This document shows positions 53,463-61,188 of a DNA stretch of 64,000 nt, piece by piece (positions within the stretch are counted from its first letter, which is position 1; the number at the start of each line of letters is the position of its first letter). The stretch covers positions 124,001 to 188,000 of the forward strand of contig JAGUWD010000009.1 in the NCBI GenBank assembly GCA_020062545.1, in the 5' to 3' direction. Position numbers and translations under genes: made by a program. Source of the stretch: Thermodesulfovibrionales bacterium (lineage in GTDB: Bacteria > Nitrospirota > Thermodesulfovibrionia > Thermodesulfovibrionales > Dissulfurispiraceae). The notes under the pieces were generated by a model. That model worked only from the letters and a program-made list of their open reading frames with translations, did no database searches and had not been told where the DNA came from.

Positions 53463-53692
53463 AATTATTACCTAAATTTAGCAATTCTTACACTTAAAAT
53501 GCTTGTCAGGTGAGGTAAAAAGACTTTAAACCCTGCACTTGTATCAACATTTATCTTGTATCCGTCATCTACTACATTGGATACTTATTGAGTGATGCAC
53601 CTATAATCCTATATAATACACTTGAAATAGCACTTTTAAAAGTCTTCGAGCCGTGCCTGACATGCATAAAATCGCTCATATTAGGTAATAAT

Positions 53693-54061
53693 ATGCCTGA
53701 ATATAAAAGATTAAAAGCAATTTTCTTCTGGCTTCTCCTGGTTGCGTCTGATACGGCTGCACAACTCCTGGTGAAAAAGGGCGCTGTCAGGATATCTTCA
53801 TCAGGCTGGATCAATTACCTTATTCCGCTCGGCTACAGTTTTTATATAATCTCCTTCATTGCATGGATGCAGATTTTAAAGAATACACGATTGTCCATAG
53901 CCCTTTCAGCAGCATCGGTGCTCTATATAACGGTTGCAATCGGTTCACATATCTTCCTTGGAGAGGCGATAACAATCCAGATTACCATTGGCACCATCCT
54001 TATCTCCGCAGGCGTTTTTATACTGGCCTGGAGTGAAAGCAAAAGGGCAAAACACCTCTAA
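53693..54061 (+). CDS. Second small SMR/EamA-type transporter
   Basis: 122 residues from the ATG at 53693 (MPEYKRLKAIFFWLLL), four membrane helices: AIFFWLLLVASDTAAQLLVK, NYLIPLGYSFYIISFIAWMQ, SIALSAASVLYITVAIGSHI and ITIGTILISAGVFILAW. The frame is open back to 53588, but those 35 residues lack membrane or family features. It is a paralogue in type to 48151-48510; together they could form a heterodimeric exporter. Confidence 0.78.
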   Translation: MPEYKRLKAIFFWLLLVASDTAAQLLVKKGAVRISSSGWINYLIPLGYSFYIISFIAWMQILKNTRLSIALSAASVLYITVAIGSHIFLGEAITIQITIGTILISAGVFILAWSESKRAKHL

Positions 54062-54101
54062 TATTATCCCTGCATGAGAAGCTGATAGGTGAGCGTTCGG
54101 T

Positions 54102-54130
54102 TTGACTGAAAGCAGTGCTATTGATATAGT
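54102..54130 (+). promoter_or_regulatory. Sigma-70-type promoter of the archaemetzincin operon
   Basis: -35 TTGACT (54102-54107), 17-bp spacer, -10 TATAGT (54125-54130). The predicted start site is at or within one base of the ATG at 54138, so the mRNA should be leaderless. Confidence 0.65.
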
Positions 54131-54137
54131 TTATTAT

Positions 54138-54674
54138 ATGAGGCTTCTCATAATCCCCATAGGAGCTATCGATTCAGATGTTCTGAAAGACATCTCGGAT
54201 GCCCTTGAAAAGACATTTCATTGCAAGGTCGAATTTGGCAAAGAAATATCTTTACCGCATGATTTGTATAACAACAAGAGAGGGCAATACCACTCCACGC
54301 GAATTCTCAGGAGGCTGCATCCCTTTAAGACAAAAGACTTTCACAGGGTGCTCGGTGTAATGGATGCAGACCTCTATGTCCCTGAACTCAATTTTGTCTT
54401 CGGGGAGGCGGATATATTAGCTGGAGTAACGGTTATAGCCCTCGCAAGGCTGCGTCAGGAATTCTACGGACTAAATCCCGACAAAGACCTCTTTCACCTG
54501 AGGGCTGTCAAAGAGGCCATACATGAAATCGGCCATACATACGGCCTCGGCCACTGTCCTGACCCTAAATGCATAATGTATTTTTCCAACAGCCTGAAGG
54601 ATACCGACAAGAAAGGCCCTGGATTCTGTGACATCTGCAAGCATGAACTCAATATATTAGTGTCAGAGGACTGA
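54138..54674 (+). CDS. amzA: Archaemetzincin-family zinc metalloprotease
   Basis: 178 residues starting MRLLIIPIGAIDSDVLKDIS, as archaemetzincins do. The zinc site HEIGHTYGLGHC is at 129-140, with C140, C145 and the pair C164-x2-C167 (GFCDICK) forming the second, cysteine-based zinc site of the family. Peptidase family M54; the natural substrate is unknown. I start at 54138; the frame is open to a TTG at 54102, but that TTG is the promoter's -35 box. Confidence 0.92.
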   Translation: MRLLIIPIGAIDSDVLKDISDALEKTFHCKVEFGKEISLPHDLYNNKRGQYHSTRILRRLHPFKTKDFHRVLGVMDADLYVPELNFVFGEADILAGVTVIALARLRQEFYGLNPDKDLFHLRAVKEAIHEIGHTYGLGHCPDPKCIMYFSNSLKDTDKKGPGFCDICKHELNILVSED

Positions 54675-54675
54675 T

Positions 54676-55422
54676 ATGTTCGATCCGGTCATGCTTGCGG
54701 AACTGACTAAAAAAGATGTCTGCAAAGATGATTCGAGAAAATACTATCGTTTCAGGCCATCGAGATTTTACGGAGGGATATCCACTGCAGACTGCGTTGG
54801 ATGCTGCCTGAGATGCATATTTTGCTGGGCATGGGACATTGTCTCAAAACCTGCCGGGCATGGTAAATTTTATTCTCCGGAAGATGTTGCGCGGAGATTG
54901 ACAAGGATCGCAGAAAAGAAGCACCTTCATCAGATGCGTATCAGCGGCAATGAGCCAACCATCTGCCATGAACACCTTATAAGGGTTCTTGAGTTGATAG
55001 ATGGAAAATACCTATTCATACTCGAAACAAACGGCATACTTATAGGCAAAAACGAAGGGTATGCAAAGGATTTATCGAGATTCAAAAATCTACATGTGAG
55101 GGTAAGCCTGAAAGGCACGTGCAATGAGGAATTCTCAAGACTCACAGGTACTGTTCCAGAGAGGTTTGATTTACAGCTAAAAGCCCTGGAAAATCTTGTG
55201 CATCATGGAGTAAAAGTCCATCCCGCCTGCATGATAAGCTTCAGCACGCAAGAAAACATAAAGGCATTGAGGAAAAGGCTGAAGGCAATACATCCGGCAT
55301 TTGAAGAATTTGAAGCAGAGGAACTCATCCTCTATCCCCATGTGGAAGAACGGCTCAAAAGATTGAACATCACATACTATACTTCCTATAGACCTGATAA
55401 CATCCCGCCTGAACAGGTATAA
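54676..55422 (+). CDS. Radical SAM protein of unknown role
   Basis: 248 residues. The iron-sulfur cluster motif is C43-x3-C47-x2-C50 within DCVGCCLRCIFCW, with two extra cysteines (C40, C44) that could bind another metal. Other landmarks: MRISGNEPTICHEHLIRVLE, FILETNGILIG, HVRVSLKGTCNEEF. It follows archaemetzincin by one base, so the two are almost certainly cotranslated; no accessory SPASM domain is seen. The reaction is unknown. Confidence 0.85.
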   Translation: MFDPVMLAELTKKDVCKDDSRKYYRFRPSRFYGGISTADCVGCCLRCIFCWAWDIVSKPAGHGKFYSPEDVARRLTRIAEKKHLHQMRISGNEPTICHEHLIRVLELIDGKYLFILETNGILIGKNEGYAKDLSRFKNLHVRVSLKGTCNEEFSRLTGTVPERFDLQLKALENLVHHGVKVHPACMISFSTQENIKALRKRLKAIHPAFEEFEAEELILYPHVEERLKRLNITYYTSYRPDNIPPEQV

Positions 55423-55471
55423 CGCTTCATTGATGACGCAATTCATATAAAGTGCTATAGTTTAATTAAAC

Positions 55472-56461
55472 ATGAACAGGCGGGAATTTATAGCAGCAAT
55501 GGCAGGAGGTGTAATACTGACAATGGCAGGTGGAAGACCCGTTTTAGCAACGCAATTAAAATCCCCAATGGATAAAAAAACAAAGGTATCCCTCATTAAA
55601 ACCCCTGACAGGGCTTCAGGAATAAAAAGGGCTATAGAGATTCTAAATATAAATCCTGTAAAAGGAAAGGATGTACTCCTCAAGCCGAACTTCAACACTG
55701 CAGACCCCTTCCCCGGCTCAACGCATAACGATACACTCATCCATCTGATATTGCACATGAAGGAGATGGGCGCCAAGAGTATCACCATAGGAGAGAGAAG
55801 CGGCCCGCCTGACACATCAGATGTTCTGAGGGGAAAAGGCATATACGAACTCTGTAAAAAACTCGATGTGGGACTCATAAACTTTGAAGAACTCCCTCCG
55901 GATGGATGGGTAAGGATAAGGCCTGAAAACAACCATTGGAGAGATGGCTTTGATGTGGCAAGGCCTGTGTTTGATTCAAAGTGTATTGTATCAACATGCT
56001 GCCTCAAGACCCACGGTTACGGCGGCGTATTCACCATGTCGTTAAAACTGTCTGTAGGAGTCACTCACAAGAGGAATATGTCAGAACTCCACACATCTCT
56101 CCGGAGCATGAGGAAGATGATTGCAGAGATAAATCAGGTATACAACCCTTCATTGATACTGCTGGATGCTATAGAGGCATTTGTGGATGGAGGTCCTGCA
56201 AAGGGAACTAAAAAGAGGGCTGATATGATAATTGCCGGCACTGACAGAATCGCCATAGACGCGGTTGGTCTGGCAGTATTGAAAGAACTTGGCAGCAACA
56301 AGGCAATAATGGAAAAGAAGATTTTTGAACAGGAACAGATAGCAAGGGCTGTTGAGCTTGGACTCGGAGTAAAACTGCCGGAGGATATAGAGATATTAAC
56401 CGATGACAGGCATGGCAAAATGTATGCTGAACGGTTGATGGAGATACTCTTGAGAGGCTGA
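55472..56461 (+). CDS. DUF362 protein with Tat signal peptide
   Basis: 329 residues. The N-terminus MNRREFIAAMAGGVILTMAG has a twin-arginine signal (RREF followed by a hydrophobic core and an Ala-type cleavage site). The body is DUF362: KVSLIKTPDRASGIKRAIEI, VLLKPNFNTADPFPGSTHND, CLKTHGYGGVFTMSLKLSVG, GTDRIAIDAVGLAVLKELG. No ferredoxin domain is attached. Export in a folded state suggests a bound cofactor. TatA is encoded upstream at 45807. Confidence 0.88.
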   Translation: MNRREFIAAMAGGVILTMAGGRPVLATQLKSPMDKKTKVSLIKTPDRASGIKRAIEILNINPVKGKDVLLKPNFNTADPFPGSTHNDTLIHLILHMKEMGAKSITIGERSGPPDTSDVLRGKGIYELCKKLDVGLINFEELPPDGWVRIRPENNHWRDGFDVARPVFDSKCIVSTCCLKTHGYGGVFTMSLKLSVGVTHKRNMSELHTSLRSMRKMIAEINQVYNPSLILLDAIEAFVDGGPAKGTKKRADMIIAGTDRIAIDAVGLAVLKELGSNKAIMEKKIFEQEQIARAVELGLGVKLPEDIEILTDDRHGKMYAERLMEILLRG

Positions 56462-56511
56462 CAGTCCGGAGGCTTTTAAAAGAAATGTTGGAAAGCTTTG
56501 GCAAATAAAAA

Positions 56512-56656
56512 GGTGGTGCTTGTATTCCCCTTCACCCGGTGAATCTTTGTGACTTTACGTCCTTGAGACTTACATCCTAAGACCTGCATCTTACGACTTT
56601 ACATCCTGAGACTTTACATCTTGAGATTCCGGGTAAAGAGGAGCAAGACCACCACC
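56512..56656. repeat. Structured 145-bp element: inverted arms around a 15-bp tandem repeat
   Basis: Left arm 56512-56545 (GGTGGTGCTTG ... CCCGGTGAATC) pairs with right arm 56625-56656 (GATTCCGGGTAAAG ... GACCACCACC) over most of 32 bp. The loop (56550-56623) is five degenerate 15-bp units of the type GACTTTACATCCTGA. No coding frame explains it. It could be a structured RNA or an immobile repeat element. Confidence 0.7.
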
Positions 56657-56712
56657 TCTTGAAACTCACTCTTTGATTAAACCATATACCTTTTTAAGGC
56701 GTTTGTCAAGAA

Positions 56713-56804
56713 CTTCCTTAAATCTCATTTGACTGGTAAATATGTCCATACCAAGTGCCTTCCTTAAATCTCATTTGACTGGTAAATATGTCCATACCAA
56801 GTGC
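56713..56804. repeat. Exact 46-bp tandem duplication
   Basis: Two head-to-tail copies, 56713-56758 and 56759-56804, are identical over 46 bp (CTTCCTTAAATCTCATTTGA ... CATACCAAGTGC). Only two copies, no spacer, so not a CRISPR array. The rest of 56462-56862 has no gene I can support. Confidence 0.9.
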
Positions 56805-56862
56805 CAATAATCGAAGCACCATTTTAGAAGAAGTGGAAAGTTTTGTCTCTAAAGTCAACTAC

Positions 56863-57162
56863 TTACAAATCACAAATATCTCCCACACAGATGTGAACTT
56901 TTATCACTTTCTTGCCACTGCTGTTTATTAAATTTATTAAATTGTCAAATACATCTTTAAGAATGTCATGCATAGAGTGATCTTCAAGAACATGTTTTTT
57001 AATCTTATTTTTTATTTCTGCCGCACTGATTAAAGTTATTTGTGCTCCTGATGTTGTGCGAGCCTCAAGCCTCATAAGCGCATCATCTTCTATAGCCTTA
57101 ATATTTATTGTTTCTACATGCTCAAGGTTGATCAACTCTCCCCTCGTTGTTTCGATCCACAT
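56863..57162 (-). CDS. Unknown 99-residue protein
   Basis: Start at the ATG at 57162, with AGGAGGAGG just upstream; an earlier in-frame ATG (57207) would put the ribosome site inside the gene. The protein (MWIETTRGELINLEHVETIN ... KVHICVGDICDL) reads as an N-terminal beta region with a PH-like or Hfq-like alternation, a helix, and a C-terminus with two cysteines (CVGDIC). I recognise no family. An inverted repeat CATAGTT-AAA-AACTATG (57205-57221) lies 43 bp upstream and may be an operator. Confidence 0.6.
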   Translation of the reverse strand: MWIETTRGELINLEHVETINIKAIEDDALMRLEARTTSGAQITLISAAEIKNKIKKHVLEDHSMHDILKDVFDNLINLINSSGKKVIKVHICVGDICDL

Positions 57163-57494
57163 GCTTCCTCCTCCTCGACAAGAGTCTATATTTAACCTTC
57201 CATACATAGTTAAAAACTATGAGTAATAAAAATCGTTGTGCTGCAACAGTCTAATAAGAATGCAAAAAAATCTTTTTTAGAGAAGCCTTATATTTTCACA
57301 AAACAGCTTGATTTTGCGTGATTTTCACCCTGCACAAAAAATAAGCTGAAGCAGAGGGAAACAAAGGCTATCAAGCCGTCACTGAAAATGCAGGATGCTT
57401 TTTATAACAGGTTATTAACATTTGTTGACAACTGAACTTATAGTTTGAGGCCCGCTCATACTTCTCATTAACACAATTATCTTCATAAAGTTGT
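57163..57494. other. Intergenic region with one small inverted repeat
   Basis: 332 bp with no gene I can support on either strand. It contains CATAGTT-AAA-AACTATG (57205-57221, perfect 7-bp arms). No tRNA, terminator or promoter is convincing. Confidence 0.6.
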
Positions 57495-57848
57495 CTAAGA
57501 CTTATTCTCTGCCCGCGGCTTTATAATCTGCGGGGTGCAGCCCTTCGGATCCCTGGAAGAGATAACAACCACCATGCCGTCCGAAAGCATTATTAGCATA
57601 GCCTCTTTTTCTTTATTATTGATAATCCTGGTTATGCCTATAGGCTTGCTCCCATGAGGATCGTACAGAGGCTTCATATGCAGTATATCTCCTTCAAGCC
57701 ACGCCATCATGAGGGAGCTTTTCTGCTTAACAAGGTCGCTTACTGTAAAAACAGCTGTGTCGGCAATAAAATACATCTGTGAATTGATAGTAAGCTTCTC
57801 ATTATCAGTCTTGTATTTCACCCTCAACATCAATTTTTTCTGATCCAT
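57495..57848 (-). CDS. Unknown 117-residue protein
   Basis: MDQKKLMLRVKYKTDNEKLT ... PQIIKPRAENKS, with GGGAGAAAAAAT ahead of the ATG. Predominantly beta-strand pattern (MLRVKYKTDN, AVFTVSDLV, MVVVISSRDP), no signal peptide. No family recognised. It is the last of three small minus-strand genes (58294 to 57495). Confidence 0.55.
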   Translation of the reverse strand: MDQKKLMLRVKYKTDNEKLTINSQMYFIADTAVFTVSDLVKQKSSLMMAWLEGDILHMKPLYDPHGSKPIGITRIINNKEKEAMLIMLSDGMVVVISSRDPKGCTPQIIKPRAENKS

Positions 57849-57887
57849 TATTTTTTCTCCCTTTAACCTGTAAGTATCTGATATGCC

Positions 57888-58094
57888 CTACCATACCAAT
57901 GAAAGGAGGGCCTCAATATCTAACTGTATGCTGTTGAACTTGCACTGTACAACCATACATTGCCTTGAACGGTAGCAATATCCGTCTTTTATCACCACAT
58001 GGACATTGATGCCCGTTTTTTCCCTGTAAGGACAGTAAATATGGAGTTTCCCGGTGCTCTCGGAAAAACGCTTCTCGTCAAAGAAGAACTTCAT
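57888..58094 (-). CDS. Unknown 68-residue Cys-containing protein
   Basis: MKFFFDEKRFSESTGKLHIY followed by CPYREKTGINVHVVIKDGYC, YRSRQCMVVQCKF. Four cysteines suggest a small metal-binding or disulfide fold, like PilZ-neighbour or zinc-ribbon mini-proteins, but no family was recognised. The ATG overlaps the stop of the upstream small gene (ATGA), indicating an operon. Confidence 0.5.
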   Translation of the reverse strand: MKFFFDEKRFSESTGKLHIYCPYREKTGINVHVVIKDGYCYRSRQCMVVQCKFNSIQLDIEALLSLVW

Positions 58095-58294
58095 GCCAAT
58101 AAGATATCCTGCTCATCGGATTCCCTGTCATCAAAGAGCGGAACCCATTCACCCTTATGCGTCAGCACAAAGGGCATCTCCTTCTGGCATTTCTTGCATT
58201 TTCTGATCTCGGCTGCCTTGATGCCAAGGTCCATCAACTCGGATGAAATTCCGTGATGGGAAATTGTTTCGTATTTATGGACATGTTTCACCAC
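58091..58294 (-). CDS. Unknown 67-residue zinc-ribbon-like protein
   Basis: Start GTG at 58294 (or 58291) with AGGAGG upstream: VVKHVHKYETISHHGISSEL ... ESDEQDILLA. The CKKC pair at about residue 30 (AAEIRKCKKCQKEMPFV) and nearby histidines could bind zinc. Translation is probably coupled to the next gene by ATGA. A frame open to 58333 lacks a ribosome site. Confidence 0.5.
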   Translation of the reverse strand: MVKHVHKYETISHHGISSELMDLGIKAAEIRKCKKCQKEMPFVLTHKGEWVPLFDDRESDEQDILLA

Positions 58295-58353
58295 ATTGGC
58301 CTCCTTTCTCTTAGGATATCCTAACCAAAACAATAAGTCGAGTCAAACATGTT

Positions 58354-58821
58354 TTAACGCCCTTCATGCCTCAACAACCATTCTTTAATTTCAATTCCAC
58401 ACGAAAAACCGCCGATAGATCCATCAGAGGCAATGACCCTGTGGCAGGGCAGAATAATCGGCATCGGGTTCTTCTTCAATGCCTGCCCAACTGCCCTCGT
58501 TGCCTTCGGACTGCCGACCTTTTCAGCAATCCATTTATAAGAACGAGTTTCTCCATATGGAATTTCTTTCAAGGCAAGCCAGACCTTATGCTCAAAATCA
58601 GTTCCACTGATAAATTTTATCTTTTGATTAAATTCTTTCAAGTGACCGTTAAAATAAGCATCAAGTTCAGAAAACAGGTGATGGGCTACAGGCGATAGGC
58701 TATGGGATTTTTTAGATTGCCTATTGCCTGCTTTTATTGATATTTCTATCAATTCAGCACCTCCAAACGAACAATAAATATCGCCGATCGGGCTTTTGTA
58801 TACAAAAATCCTGTGCTCCAT
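58354..58821 (-). CDS. ogt: Methylated-DNA-protein-cysteine methyltransferase with repeat insert
   Basis: Repairs O6-methylguanine by suicide transfer to a Cys. The active site PCHRVIASDGSIGGFSCG and the preceding PYGETRSYKWIAEKVGSPKA are intact in the 155 residues. In the variable N-terminal domain, NRQSKKSHSLSPVAHHLF is encoded largely by a GGCTATAGGC-type repeat (58681-58732). There is no Shine-Dalgarno; TAAAAT ends 6 nt before the ATG at 58821, predicting a leaderless message. Confidence 0.92.
   Translation of the reverse strand: MEHRIFVYKSPIGDIYCSFGGAELIEISIKAGNRQSKKSHSLSPVAHHLFSELDAYFNGHLKEFNQKIKFISGTDFEHKVWLALKEIPYGETRSYKWIAEKVGSPKATRAVGQALKKNPMPIILPCHRVIASDGSIGGFSCGIEIKEWLLRHEGR
58681..58732 (-). 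repeat. In-frame inverted repeat patch inside ogt
   Basis: Plus-strand ACAGGCGATAGGCTATGGGA and AGATTGCCTATTGCCTGCTT: CAGGCGATAGGC and GCCTATTGCCTG are near-perfect inverted arms around an AT-rich loop. Related to 11311-11385. Confidence 0.8.
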
Positions 58822-58857
58822 TTGTAAATTTTATCACGTCATGTTTATAATTTAAAA
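58822..58857. promoter_or_regulatory. Divergent leaderless promoters of ogt and mrcA
   Basis: The 36-bp gap holds, on the plus strand, TTGTAA (58822-58827), 18 bp, TATAAT (58846-58851), 6 nt, then the mrcA ATG; on the minus strand, TTTAAA (58851-58856), 17 bp, TAAAAT (58828-58833), 6 nt, then the ogt ATG. The two -35/-10 sets interlock. Confidence 0.55.
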
Positions 58858-61182
58858 ATGCGTTTTAAATTAATCCTCACTGTTATAGTTCTTATCTTTG
58901 GCTTTATAGCAGGCGGGTATCTTGCCGTTGCAAAGGGAGTGCCTTCCATCGCAGAACTGAAGAAATACAGGGCTACAAACGGAACAAAGGTTTATGCAGA
59001 CGATGATACTCTCATAGGCGAGTTCAAGGTGGAAAAAGGCATCTTCGTTCCTTTAAACAAAATTCCAGTACATCTTAAAAATGCTGTAATCGCAGTAGAA
59101 GACTCACGATTCTGGCAACATAAGGGCATAGATTATATCGGCATAGGAAGGGCACTTATTAAAGACATTCTGCACGCAAGCCTTAAGGAGGGTGGAAGCA
59201 CCATCACCCAGCAGCTTGCAAAGATAATGTTCCTGACCCCTGAAAAGACCATTCAGAGAAAGCTCAGGGAGGCACAACTCGCCATAAGGCTCGAAAAGGA
59301 AATGACAAAAAACGAAATACTGGAGCTTTATCTCAACAGGGTCTATTTCGGGCACGGCGCATACGGTGTCGAAATGGCATCGAGGTTATATTTCGGCAAA
59401 TCTGTAAGCGATATAACCTTGCCAGAGGCAGCACTTTTAGCAGGGCTGGTAAAGGCTCCAAACACTTATTCTCCCTATAACAACCTCGTGAGATCAAAGG
59501 AAAGGCAGGAGGTTGTACTTGCGAGGATGGAGGAAGAAGGATACATTAAGCCTTCTGAAAGGGCATCCGCAAAAAACCATATCATCCATCTTTCATCCCT
59601 GAGGGCAAACACTGATTCATATAACTATTTCCTCGAATACATCAGGCAACAGTTGGAACAGAAATATGGTGCAGAAACAGTATATAAAGGCGGACTGAGG
59701 GTCTATACAACCCTCGATAAAAATGCACAGGCATATGCACAGAAGGCGCTTCAGGAAGGGCTCCGTGAGGTCGATAAAAGAAGGGGATGGAGAGGTCCGA
59801 TAGGACACAAGGACATTGAAGAATCCTCGGGGGGTCTTAAGTCCTTCCTGGGCATCAACGACAAAGATGAGCCAAAGGTATCTTTTTCTGCATCTGCAGG
59901 AGATATATCCACAGGTGTTGTTGTGTCCGTAAGTCCGAAAGAGGCTGTAATTAAAGCACGTGGGATTTCGGGCAGGCTTATGCTTGCTGACGCACAATGG
60001 GCAAGCACAGTAATTGACAGGGCATCGGGAAGAATAAGGACAATCAAGAATTTCAAGCTCACCGACATACTGAAGAAAGGCGATATTATATGGGTGAAGA
60101 TCAAGAACATATCGGGGAAAAATGTAATGTTCAGTCTTGAACAGGAGCCCGAAGTGGAAGGTGCGGTAGTAGCAATCGAACCAGAGACAGGATTCATAAG
60201 AGCAATCATAGGAGGTTTTAACTTCACGAAGAGCGAGTATAACAGGGCGGTTTATGCAAAGAGGCAGCCGGGCTCTGCAATAAAACCGATAATATATGCT
60301 GCAGCCATCGAGTACGGATATACCCCGGCGAGCATCATAAATGACGAGCCGGTCTCCTATCCCGGAGGCCCCGGAGGCGCATGGAAGCCTGAAAACTATG
60401 ATCACAAGCATTATGGCCCTACCACATTAAGGGAGGCACTCGCATACTCCAGAAATGTGGTGACAGTGAAACTTGTAGATGCCGTGGGTATTGACAGAGT
60501 AATATCCTTTGCTCGGGATATAGGCATAGAGGCAAATATGCCGAGGGAATTGACCATAGCCCTCGGCTCCATAAGCGTAACGCCCCTTGAGATGGCAACA
60601 GTTTATTCAACATTTGCAAACGGTGGCGTCAAGATCACTCCCATAGCAATCAAATATGTCACGGACACAAAGGGTACGGTACTGGAGAGCAACGAGCCTG
60701 AAGGGCTGGAATCAATAACTCCGCAGACATCCTTTTTAATAACATCCATGATGAAGGATGTCATTAACTACGGTACAGGCATGAGGGCAAATATAGGCAG
60801 GCCTGCTGCTGGCAAGACAGGGACAAGCAATGATTATAAGGATGCATGGTTTGTGGGTTATACGCCACAGCTTGTGGGATGCGTATGGGTTGGTTTTGAC
60901 GATATGAGGAGATCCCTCGGTCCAGGAGAGGTGGGTGGAAGGGCAGCAGCACCAATATGGGCAAACTTCATGAGGAATATGCTCGCCAATGAATCTTCTG
61001 CAGATTTTTCTGTGCCGGAAGGAATAATAAAACTCTCCATAGACCCACGCACAGGACTTTTATCTTCTGATGAATCATCCGGTGTTTTTGAATACTTCAG
61101 GGAAGGCACACAGCCAAGGGATTACAGCAGCGCTCCTTCAAAGATCGAGAGGGCTGTGCCATCGTCAGCCGACTACGATTAA
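58858..61182 (+). CDS. mrcA: Class A penicillin-binding protein (PBP1a type)
   Basis: Bifunctional peptidoglycan glycosyltransferase and transpeptidase at the inner membrane. The 774 residues have an N-terminal anchor (LILTVIVLIFGFIAGGYLAV, residues 5-24), the GT51 domain with E81 in EDSRFWQHKGIDYIGIGRAL and GGSTITQQLAKIMFLTPEKT, an OB-like insert (about 320-440), and the transpeptidase with Ser in RQPGSAIKPIIYAAAIEYG, the SRN motif in YSRNVVTVKLVD and KTGTSNDYKDAWFVGYTP. It starts without a Shine-Dalgarno, 6 nt after a TATAAT. Confidence 0.96.
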   Translation: MRFKLILTVIVLIFGFIAGGYLAVAKGVPSIAELKKYRATNGTKVYADDDTLIGEFKVEKGIFVPLNKIPVHLKNAVIAVEDSRFWQHKGIDYIGIGRALIKDILHASLKEGGSTITQQLAKIMFLTPEKTIQRKLREAQLAIRLEKEMTKNEILELYLNRVYFGHGAYGVEMASRLYFGKSVSDITLPEAALLAGLVKAPNTYSPYNNLVRSKERQEVVLARMEEEGYIKPSERASAKNHIIHLSSLRANTDSYNYFLEYIRQQLEQKYGAETVYKGGLRVYTTLDKNAQAYAQKALQEGLREVDKRRGWRGPIGHKDIEESSGGLKSFLGINDKDEPKVSFSASAGDISTGVVVSVSPKEAVIKARGISGRLMLADAQWASTVIDRASGRIRTIKNFKLTDILKKGDIIWVKIKNISGKNVMFSLEQEPEVEGAVVAIEPETGFIRAIIGGFNFTKSEYNRAVYAKRQPGSAIKPIIYAAAIEYGYTPASIINDEPVSYPGGPGGAWKPENYDHKHYGPTTLREALAYSRNVVTVKLVDAVGIDRVISFARDIGIEANMPRELTIALGSISVTPLEMATVYSTFANGGVKITPIAIKYVTDTKGTVLESNEPEGLESITPQTSFLITSMMKDVINYGTGMRANIGRPAAGKTGTSNDYKDAWFVGYTPQLVGCVWVGFDDMRRSLGPGEVGGRAAAPIWANFMRNMLANESSADFSVPEGIIKLSIDPRTGLLSSDESSGVFEYFREGTQPRDYSSAPSKIERAVPSSADYD

Positions 61183-61188
61183 AGTCTA

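Noticed and set aside
56713-56804. Possible CRISPR array (46-bp repeats)
   Set aside because: Only two copies, directly abutting, without spacers and without cas genes nearby.
59617-60411. A 264-codon minus-strand frame inside mrcA
   Set aside because: It is the antisense of the PBP transpeptidase region with no start signal or family resemblance.
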